A stretch of DNA of 64,000 nucleotides, from the NCBI GenBank assembly GCA_027919835.1, contig JANVFP010000051.1, forward strand, positions 62,001 to 126,000. The letters run 5' to 3'. Source of the stretch: Lentinula raphanica. Taxonomy: Eukaryota > Basidiomycota > Agaricomycetes > Agaricales > Omphalotaceae. Below are positions 55,320-64,000 of the stretch, in pieces; position 1 is the first letter of the stretch, and each line of letters starts with the position of its first letter. Below the pieces are notes generated by a model. That model did not search any database and was not told the origin of the DNA. It saw only the letters and a list, made by a program, of their open reading frames with translations. A program made the position numbers and the translations under genes.

Positions 55320-56304
55320 ATGAAAACCACCTTCATCATTGCGTATGCTTCTTTGGTTGGCGCGGCCTTCGCGTCCTTCCTTCCCCAGGCGAGAGACTCT
55401 TCGAACTCCTCCTCCTACAACGACACACAGATCTTGAATCTTGCTTTGACGCTTGCGCAACTCGAGAGCGCTTTTTACTCCGGCGCTTTGTCTTCTTACA
55501 ATGCAACTGACTTCACGAACGCCGGCCTCCCCGCCTGGGCTAGAGGCCGTTTCGAAGAAATTGCGTCTCACGAACAAGCCCATGTCAAAACGTTAACTAC
55601 CAGCCTGGGAAACAATGCCGTTAAGGCTTGCAACTACAGTTTGTGAGTGTCCCTGTACACGTTCGCCTCTTCTTGTTACTAATATTGCACACAGCCCGTA
55701 CACTGACCCTGCTTCCTTCGCTGCCCTTGCGCAAGTTCTTTCCGATGTTGGCGTGTCAGCGTATACAGGGGCCGCTCCATTGATCACCAACAAAGACTAT
55801 CTCGCTACCGCCGCCTCCATTCTCGCCACAGAGGCCCGTCATGCTGCTTGGATCGCTGGGCCTGTCAACAAAGGCAACGCGTGGTCTGGAGCATATGAAA
55901 CCCCCCTGACTCTCGGATCAGCATACAGCCTCGGTGCTCAGTTCATTACCTCCTGCCCCTCGTCCAATCCGTCGCTGGGAGTGAAAGCGTTCCCTTCTCT
56001 CACCATCACCAATGCTACTCTGGGCCAGGCATCGGCTGTGACTGCTGGTAACAACGTCACCGTCGAGGGCCAATACGTTGCGTTCTTCAGTGGACTTACG
56101 ACGACGTTCGTCAAGGTTTCGAACGGACAGGTTGTCGTTCCCAACAACGACATGGGCACTTCTTACGCCGTTCTGACGAATGCTAATGGCACGGCCACCG
56201 ACTCCACGATTATTGCCGGTGTTGCAGTTATTCAATTCCCCTACGGCTCGGAAGGTAGTCTCGAGACTAACGGACGCATGGAGATGGCCAAGGAAATGAT
56301 GTGA
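55320..56304 (+). CDS. Rds1-like secreted ferritin-fold protein
   Basis: 310 residues from exons 55320-55642 and 55695-56304 (split inside NYSF|PYTDP). The signal peptide is MKTTFIIAYASLVGAAFASF. Helices carry ferritin-like residues: LALTLAQLESAFYSGALSSY, ARGRFEEIASHEQAHVKTLT (E...ExxH-type) and SILATEARHAAWIAGPV, so the four-helix (Ferritin_2) bundle seems complete. A Thr/Asn-rich C-terminal domain follows. The name comes from S. pombe Rds1, a protein regulated by adenine starvation, CO2 and temperature. Iron binding is inferred from the fold. It is probably induced under stress and exported to the wall or medium. Confidence 0.88.
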
Positions 56305-59300
56305 AGCAAACAGAACACGAATTGTACGATATTTTGCTACGTTTCTTACGAACTTTGATCTTGTTTCAGTAAACCCTAGACCCTGTTGTATTACTTGATG
56401 ATTTCTAGTACTGCACCTTGGCCATCATGTAACCTTATGCCTGGAAATATGAGAGTATGATCTATATATGGAAGGTGTGTATGGCAATAAACAACGACGG
56501 AATGAGACTTGTCTAAGTTCACAAAATCGTGAATGGCAGGACATGGAGTGAATTTCTCCCTCGTTCAACATCTGGCTCCCGGTTTCCTTGAAAATTCAAT
56601 TTGAATATGCCTTGACCTCGCGATGATACTTGTTCTGCAGTATGTCAGTGAATGATTCATGTATATGTGGAACATATTTTCACGACTCTAAGTATGCCGC
56701 TCCCAGCGATAAACACCCAGACGTTTTTGCAATATACGCCTCTATTTCTCTGTAGATTGTCACACTCATCTCGATTCTCGATTTTCAAGCCTCAGGAAGA
56801 CAAAGATTATCAAAAGCGTTCTAGATTCCCAGTCCCGCTCTTTTCCCATTGTACGATTTCGACTCTTTTTCTCACGGTCTGTCGTGCTTCAGCCAACTTA
56901 CTACCGCCGTGATAGCAAGACTCAGCCATTTCGCAAACACCTATCGTGTAATTTCCTTCCTTCCTTCCTTCCTATGAGATTCGACGAGGTCTGCGTTGTC
57001 TGACAGAAGTGGCGTTACAAGGGTGCGTGGGCTCAAGTGATATCGTACTAACTGGGTATCAGACTAGAATGCATCGGTCGGGATGTTATCATGAGTCCAG
57101 CGAAAAGATGACAACAGCGTGCATTAAAATAGTTTTGGATCAACAGAACGCTCACCTCTTGCGATCACAATGGCTTATCCCAACCGCTACCGTATAACCG
57201 CTAAGAAAAGAAAGGGGGTCTAGTCATAGCGCCGCATTGTTCAAGTGGAGCTCTCGCCGCTAGCTCTCGTTACCGATCTTTCGATACAGTATCTGTGAAC
57301 TGATGTATTTAATTTTGTTGGAATCAGAGGTCAGGCTTCATAGGTGCTCACGTCCTTCTTTGGTTGTCCTACCACATTCTGATCAGATCCAGGAGAGACA
57401 GTGTACCATGCACGAGGCCGGACTCGCTGCAGGAGCCTGACACCGCGTGGCAGTCCAATCCCGCAATTCCACAACCTCTTGGGCTTCTGAGTGGTTTCAG
57501 ATTTCACCACAGAAAGGGACGGTTCAGCTCCCAATGTACCAAGTGCTCAATTCGTGGAATAACTAACTGGTACGCACATATCGTCCTGCTTCACGATCGG
57601 TCGGCAGCAGCGTCAATTGGGATCAACTAATGCAAAGTCTCAAGAAACTCAATGTGGCCGTTGTCAGGGTTGTAACCAAGCATTTAATGATGCGATTACG
57701 AGGTGAGATCGAGGTGGCTCCAATCAACTAGCTACAACTACTCCTGGCTCCAATCGAGGAAGACCGATGATATGTTTCCATTGACCTAGCCCAAGATGCT
57801 GTTCTCGGCGCTTGTTACCTGATATGACGCTAGCGGTCTGATTGTTCGCTATCGGTGTCACGCCTGTATAGCGCAGGTTGCATGTCACTCGGACACTCAG
57901 AGCGGACATTCTGTGCGCTCATGAATCTAGTTGCTTCCCCTTCTAGAAGCAACAACATTCAAGTCAACTGCGGGATGGTTCAGACCTTTTCATAAGGGAA
58001 TAACGTTCTTGCTTAGAGGATGAGGTAAGATTCCTCCAATAACCACTAAATTGTGCCTACGATGCTCTACTGACTGCCTGGCTCATCCTTGCTCGTTTAT
58101 TGCGTGATTGTTGTAGAAAATCATCAGAGGGAAGGAGCTCGCATTCCAATTCAACCGCTGCTACATAGATCGCATCCGTGAGCTCTGGGCTTCCCCCCAT
58201 ATCCATTAGGTATCAGTCATCCAGAGAATATGGTCATCCTGTTCATCGTATCCCGCATTTCTCAACCCTCTTTGATGATATCGTAAGTCGAGTTGGTGAT
58301 CGTGTCCCGTTAAGTTTCATCGAACTTCTCTTTGGTCTCCCCGAATCCCATGATCTAGTTTCGGGACGATGCATCATAAAATTCTACGACGAGAGGGCTC
58401 TTTAACAACAGCTTTCGGTAGTATAAATAGTCCGTTCTAGCCGGGATTTGAAGAACTGGAAGCGCGATGTTTGCCATCTTTTGACCCGTAGTGTGTCCCT
58501 GACATCACGAGAAGTCTTCGTGAGCTCTTCTTCCATCTCTACTACCATTATGAGCATTAGGAATTTCTATCTTCCCGAGACCCCCAAAAAATGAGCGTTC
58601 AAAATTGTTTTAACCGTCGAAACGCCTCTGGCAATGTCTGAGCCAAGATAACAAACCCCACGGTCCCGATTGAGAGCGTTTCTAATGGAGATTCAATAGT
58701 TATCTTCAATCTCGTCAACCGTGTTGATGCCACTCGTCCATCAACATGTTACTACATTTGATTCCGAAGTCCATGAGTAGGGTCGGAACCCAGAATCTTT
58801 TACCTTTCATAAGTCTTTTCATGGCTTCCTATTGTTTCACACGTAGCGAACAACTGTGCGATAGAGAGAGAGACGTTGGACACGTATCAATGCTTTTCAA
58901 CAGTTTCTCCCTATACTCTGCTTCTGGTAACTGCACTGGTTGTAAATTTTTCGGAAGGTCTGATTCGATCTGTTTTTTTCCGCGTTGAATGCGATATGCA
59001 CATCGCCACCAGGCATATCCAAACTCTGTCCTGATTCCTCACGTACTACCGTCAACCTCGCACTCAACTATATCTGTACTACCCGCCCTCTTCTCTATCA
59101 TGAATATCATTGATATCAGTGGATGGACTCAGTGGCCTTGAGTCTCGCACTTGCGCACATGATTCGATGCACCTCTTTCTCTGACTTTCTTCAAACTTCA
59201 CCGTTCGATGGAGGTGTATGGTTTATGTGATTTGGAGGTTTTTGAAAGTCCTGGAGGCTGTCAATTTGAAGAGTGAAATTGATTATGATTCTTGGAATCA

Positions 59301-59753
59301 ATGTTGATATCCTAAACAAGGAAAGTGATCCGAGCCTACTCAATGAGACTCGTCACTCAAAGCCACCGTGAATGCCACTCTGAACCCTACCAAATGCTAC
59401 CAAATTTAAATGTCAATCGTAAACTATTGTCAGTAACACTCTTTTCCCATATTCCGCTACCAATGATTCATTGAGTCTTTTTATTCACGAATTGTCTCAA
59501 TAGCTTACTGTGACTCCGTTCTCCCAAGTTCCAACCACTTTGCCTCTTTGTCCCGCGGGCTTTTGTGTGTCCACTTGTCACAAAACCTCTTGCTGGTTTG
59601 CCTTTGCATGGGAGTCAGGCTATCAAAAGCATCATAGGAACAGCTAGGGCCTCCGGGAGATCTAGGAAGGTCACCTTGGACTTCAAGCTTCGGGAACCAG
59701 AATCCAATTCTTCGAGCCTAAAAACGTCCGGATAACCTGGTAGCGAATAAAAA
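56305..59753. other. Gene-poor region
   Basis: No gene recognised on either strand. A short TTCC microsatellite lies at 56956-56972. Confidence 0.45.
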
Positions 59754-59850
59754 TGACAAGAGTGGGATTTGAACCCACGCGGACATTCGCCCATGAGAAA
59801 GGAAGCACTAACGCTTGAGTCACACGCCTTAACCGCTCGGCCATCTTGCC
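59754..59850 (-). tRNA. tRNA-Leu (anticodon CAA), with intron
   Basis: On the minus strand a cloverleaf folds: acceptor GGCAAGA with TCTTGTC (7 pairs, one G-U), D arm GCC/GGC around GAGCGGTTAA, anticodon stem TGTGA with TCTCA (one mismatch), T arm GTGGGTTCAAATCCCAC. The loop reads CTCAAG, giving anticodon CAA followed by G37, and about 14 bases between it and the 3' stem are an intron. The long variable arm and discriminator A fit tRNA-Leu. A T-run follows directly (Pol III terminator). Confidence 0.85.
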
Positions 59851-62465
59851 TCTTACCTGTGGAGAAAGCAAATTTCAGTCTCATACGAGCGACCTCTTGC
59901 TTTCAATTTGGTTCACCATCGACCTATCGTGGAGGTTGTATTATGAGCTCTTTCATGCTTAAAAGTCAAAGCTTGTGATATGTTGAGTCTGAATAAGCTC
60001 TGATTTCCGACCAAAGCTGTACACGAAAATAGGCCAGTTGAAGAGAACTTGAATGATGCTCGAAGAGAAGAGACACTTTCCAGTCGAGGCAGGAACTTTA
60101 AGACCGTCTATCGCCTATGTTTGTAGCTACAGCTCCGATTCCAGGTAGGGGATGTCAAATCCAGTTCATATATCTAAGGTTTTGCACAAAGGTTGCTGTG
60201 ACAAGCGGAATGCTGTTCAACATAAAGTAAACCCTTCCTTTACTGATTCCGTAGATGGGGCTCAACGTTTTCGCAACAGAATCAGCGGTATAGCAGCGGT
60301 ATAGAAACGCAGACCCAATCGTAGTTTGAGTGGACGGAGAGTCTCCGACGCGAAAGTAGGCCACCAATGAGTTGAATACTACTGAGCCAGCTATTCCTGA
60401 TTGTTTGACCTGACTTGACAGAGAACTCGACAGAAATCAAATCAAGTACATTGTCCCCCTGATAGCTTATCGACGACGTTCCGTATAGGCTGGTATATAG
60501 CCGGTCATCTGGGCCGAATTCCTATGTCACGGTTGTTCATCCTGATCCAAGCAGGTAGAACATCAGAGCGCTCTTACCGCTGTCAGATTCTCGGTAGTAA
60601 CAATGTTTTGAACAAAGAACAACATCGAGATGCCAACAGACAATGAAGAGTTGATTTCGAGGCAGGCTCTTCGTGCCGTTCATGAACGAGGCTGAGATAG
60701 AGCAGGATAATTTTGGATAGCAGGCAAGAGGATACCTCTGTATACCGTACTTCGCTCGTGTCTTGTGTTATCTACACCTGTCACAGCAATCAAAACCGAC
60801 ACATGTAAAATCACACGAAGGAAAACTATACATGTTGTGTCAATTTGGAATTCGAATGCACCTTTAGGGTAGCAAATAGTGCGCAACATAGAGAGACCGC
60901 CAAGTTGTATGGAGAAATTCTGCACTCTCACTGAACCAATCGGAAAAGCAACGGTGTTGCAGATTATAGCGAGCACGTACGAATAGAGTATGAAGATATC
61001 TTGTTACGTTTTCAGTTCTATCATCCATTCGGCACGGTTTGAAACGGGGGTGTTCATAATTTTGACTGATTCAATCGTTGGACAGAAAGGAAGCTTCGTG
61101 ACGCTCAGTTTCAGTAATAAGAGGAAGAACAGAAGGGCCTGATAACTGACTGATTCAATCTTTTATGTCGTATGCCTTCCCGCGAAAATGAATGCACGTT
61201 TCTAGGAATTCGCTATCAAATAAAGAACAAGTTTAAATGAGGAACTCGAAAAAGCATTGAGCAGTATCGTACGGAGTAATACCATGGCGGCTGATAGAGC
61301 AAGCATCATTGCGGAGCCGGTCTTCCTAACCACTTGGAATTACCATCTGCAAGTAGGAGAACCATTGATTGTGAACTTGCGCGATATTGTTTGCACGATG
61401 GTGTGAATGAATATATGAGGAACGACTCAGCGCCAATCCTATTGATTTGAATGAGAATTGCCTAATGGAACGGATTTGAGAGCGTTATCCGAACGCGTCC
61501 AAGCCTCGTATATTCTCCGATAGGAAGAACAGCAACAAACGTCACTACAAAACAGTGCCGCAGCTGTGATTCGGGTGAATGGTGGGTTGTAAGAATTCTG
61601 CACAAGAGTCATTCTGGCGCCATTTCGAGGTTCTTCTTATCCTCGAACATTCTTGTTGTCCTTACCGATACCCCTTGCATTTGAACTTGAGAGTTGACGA
61701 GCAATACACTGATATGAAATGTCAAACTTGAATTGAATATGTGCCAGTGCACAAGAAGGACCAGTCACTGACAAAACAGAAAATCACGGATATTTTGTTG
61801 TTCGAGATCAACCGTTAGTAACAAGGATTTTGATGTTTGCAAGCATACTAGAATCATCACTTAATGGAGAACGGAAGCAACTCACCCATATTGATACGGC
61901 AGTATTATCCGTCATCGGAAGGACTCAGAGATGCTTTCTGCGAAAGTTAGAAAGTAGAATTCCAACGCTGGTGACTGACTTTCTGATGGCTGGGATGCTG
62001 TTCTACCTTTCCACACAATGGCGGCGGTAGATAGATTGAGTGACAATTCGGAGTTCCCTGGTTCAATATTGATTCAGTACGCCTTAGAAGCTAAGATTAT
62101 ACGAAACCGACTAGAACGGAGAGTGATTTTTGTCGCTGAGCGTGCGGCTCACCGTTCAGTACGTTCAGTGACCATCCGATTGTTCTAGAATTATCGCATG
62201 ATGCATCTTCAGCTACGTTCTGACATGTCTTGCAGGCTTCGTTTCAGAGGTTTAGAGTGGTAGGGTTGATATACATTCCCCGAGGGGTGAATGAAGTCAA
62301 GCTAGGATGAAACCAATGTTGATCATGAAGGAACAGTCAGAGTTGGCGCGAAATTTTTAGCGCCTTGACTGAGGTTGAAATTTACAAGTCATGTGACTGC
62401 GCCACCATAGTCGGGATCATGATGACGCCACAGTAGCGTTATACAGCTTGCGCTTAGCCTTAACC
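59851..62465. other. Gene-poor region
   Basis: Minus-strand open stretches at 60155-60367 and 60680-60976 have hydrophobic patches and might be remains of a membrane-protein gene, but no start, signature or splice chain was found. Confidence 0.35.
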
Positions 62466-63861
62466 ATGTCGCGGTCCCATTCTCCAACTCATACCCGAAC
62501 TCGCAGTGGTACTCAGCTTTCAGAAGAATATATTCAGGATAGCTTTCACAGCTATTTAAAGTCATCCTTAACTCAAGCAAAGGTCGAAAAATTACTTGAT
62601 GCGGACCTTCTGAGCAGCGCTGAAGGAGATCTAATGATTACAGGTGCGTTCTGCGATGCCTTCCGAAACGATGTACTGAAAAGATTGTGAGGCAGGACCC
62701 GCTCTGTGTCTCTATTTTGCAGCCTTGCGTAGCACCACTAACCCACCTTCAGTACCTTTACCGCGGCATAATAAGACCTCTGAACCAACGGAACTATCTG
62801 CAGAAAACTGTCCTCCTACATTTGTGCCTTTTCTGCGTGTATGGGCGCAGAACGTTCCTTCTATTCAGGCATTAGCACCAGAACACCAGCACGATCTTGC
62901 CAGAATCATCTGCGATCTTGAACCGTTGTCTACCACGCTGAATCCGACTATACATGGTATCGCAGCTGACCTGCGAGCAGTTGCGATTGAGATCAGTCAA
63001 CGGCGCTCTTTTCAAGATAGGTACGCTGCTGATTTACAAGCAGCTCTGGACTCGGGCAATGCCTCTAGTAGCTCTAGAGGGAAGAAGGCTTCCTTTGTAC
63101 CGCCGCCTGTGTACGAGGCATCGCCGCCTTCTTCGTTACAATCGTCTCCCAACACACAAGCTCTATCACTTCCCCCACCTTCACCAGTTTCCAGCTCCAG
63201 CTCTCACGATATTCCCCCACAATCACCTTCTCATCTGTCTCCCTTCGCTCCTAGCACCGGAAGCGGCTGGCCTCCGCGAAGTCCATCTCCTACAATACTA
63301 TCTCCCTCATCTCCAGCAATAGAATTCATCCGGGAGACTCTATACGCGGCTCTGGGTGATGTTCTCGAACGGCAACCGTCTCTTCGGAGCTTGCTGAAGC
63401 AAGATCCCCCTCGAGCTTATTTTGCTGCTGTGGCGTATGCTATCCTTGATGTCGCTACGACGTCCGTTACGAATGATGGCTCAATCGTTGGTGTTTTGGG
63501 TACACCTTTGACTCTGGATGATTGTCCACTGCCTCTAAGGCGATTCATGCTTGAATTGGCAGCGATAGGTCGGCATGCGAAAGAAATTCAAGAAGCAGAT
63601 GACGCGAGGGCTATGCGATATGCCGCCGAGGGAAGAGATATTCCGATGTCGAAGATAGAGAGAGTCCAGCAGATTTTGTTGGAAGGTGTTGGTTGTACAA
63701 CCCAACATCGAAGTGAAGAGGGAAGGAGAAGTGTAGAAGGCAGAGCGGTCGCTTTCGCTAATCGTATCAATGGCCTGAGTTTAGCTTTGACACACTTGAA
63801 AGCGTTCAAAGACAGACAAGATCAGGTGTTCAAAGTTCTCTCAGGAATTGGCGAATCATAA
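62466..63861 (+). CDS. Conserved-looking protein of unknown function
   Basis: 449 residues from exons 62466-62686 and 62733-63861. The acceptor at 62732 (cgtag) was chosen because the earlier one at 62722 leads to an immediate stop. Residues 1-75 form a helical N-terminal region (EEYIQDSFHSYLKSSLTQAK). A second helical part follows (FVPFLRVWAQNVPSIQALA, LNPTIHGIAADLRAVAIEIS), then a Pro/Ser-rich linker, and a helical C-terminal domain (AIEFIRETLYAALGDVLERQ, PRAYFAAVAYAILDVATTSV, PLRRFMLELAAIGRHAKEIQ, RINGLSLALTHLKAFKDRQD). The pattern of amphipathic helices looks conserved and structural, but no family was recognised. Confidence 0.72.
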
Positions 63862-64000
63862 AAATATATCATTATCTCTCTGCTTGTCTCCCTCTTTCTT
63901 GTATTTCTAGTGGTTGAAAATTCCACCGCCGCCGCGGAGGACAATTAGCCCAAAACGGATACTGTACTTCCCAAATGCCTGTATGATCGTTTGGTTGTTG
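63862..64000. other. 3' flank at window end
   Basis: Short flank of the previous gene; nothing else recognised. Confidence 0.4.

Noticed and set aside
59754..59850. tRNA-Ser identity
   Set aside because: The variable arm resembles tRNA-Ser, but the anticodon CAA and discriminator A point to Leu.

Overview
The window looks like nuclear DNA of a mushroom-forming basidiomycete (Agaricomycetes). Genes are split by many 45-70 bp introns. The mobile elements (a Plavaka-type transposase, a Ty3/gypsy element, a tyrosine-recombinase retroelement) and the single-copy genes (Rds1-like ferritin-fold protein, CaMKK/Elm1-type kinase, fungal SAM methyltransferase) all fit that group. Nothing bacterial was seen. 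Exon limits were worked out by hand from splice sites, reading phase and comparison between copies inside the window.

Layout. 1-2439: 3' part of a Plavaka transposase. 2721-9438: two tandem blocks of about 2.3 kb, each holding the 3' relic of an acyl-CoA dehydrogenase gene followed by a gene for a secreted two-repeat protein (A, B). The spacer between them carries a relic of the neighbouring kinase gene. 10443-14782: a CaMKK-like protein kinase. 15264-17334: a multi-pass membrane protein. 17626-18699: a DNA element with inverted repeats of about 210 bp. 19226-31008: three more members of the secreted family (C intact, D pseudogene, E interrupted) and a scrambled relic of a helicase gene. E is split by a complete 6.86 kb Ty3/gypsy element, which itself carries a 266 bp inverted-repeat element inside pol. 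31513-34489: the intact SF1 (UPF1-like) helicase, read through 11 exons. 35226-36383: a coiled-coil protein. 37502-38560: a SAM methyltransferase. 39218-44954: a complete Ngaro/PAT-type tyrosine-recombinase retroelement with A1-ORFs-B1A2-B2 split repeats, ending 152 bp before a glutaredoxin gene (45107-45749). 48713-50321: a disordered protein. 52449-53899: a second multi-pass membrane protein. 55320-56304: an Rds1-like secreted protein. 59754-59850: an intron-containing tRNA-Leu. 62466-63861: a conserved-looking protein of unknown role. About 45.8-48.7, 50.3-52.4 and 56.3-62.4 kb are gene-poor.

The most interesting signal is the secreted family. Five members lie within 28 kb. The three intact members (A, B, C) and the interrupted E share one design: signal-peptide exon, phase-1 intron, a repeat-1 exon of 357-402 nt, phase-1 intron, then a repeat-2 exon. 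The two repeats resemble each other, so the protein probably arose by duplication of a symmetric 1-1 exon. I know of no named family that matches. In E the Ty3/gypsy element sits in the repeat-1 exon between CCGG duplications. The host exon reads in frame across the empty site, and the LTRs differ at 2 of 168 positions, so the disruption looks recent.
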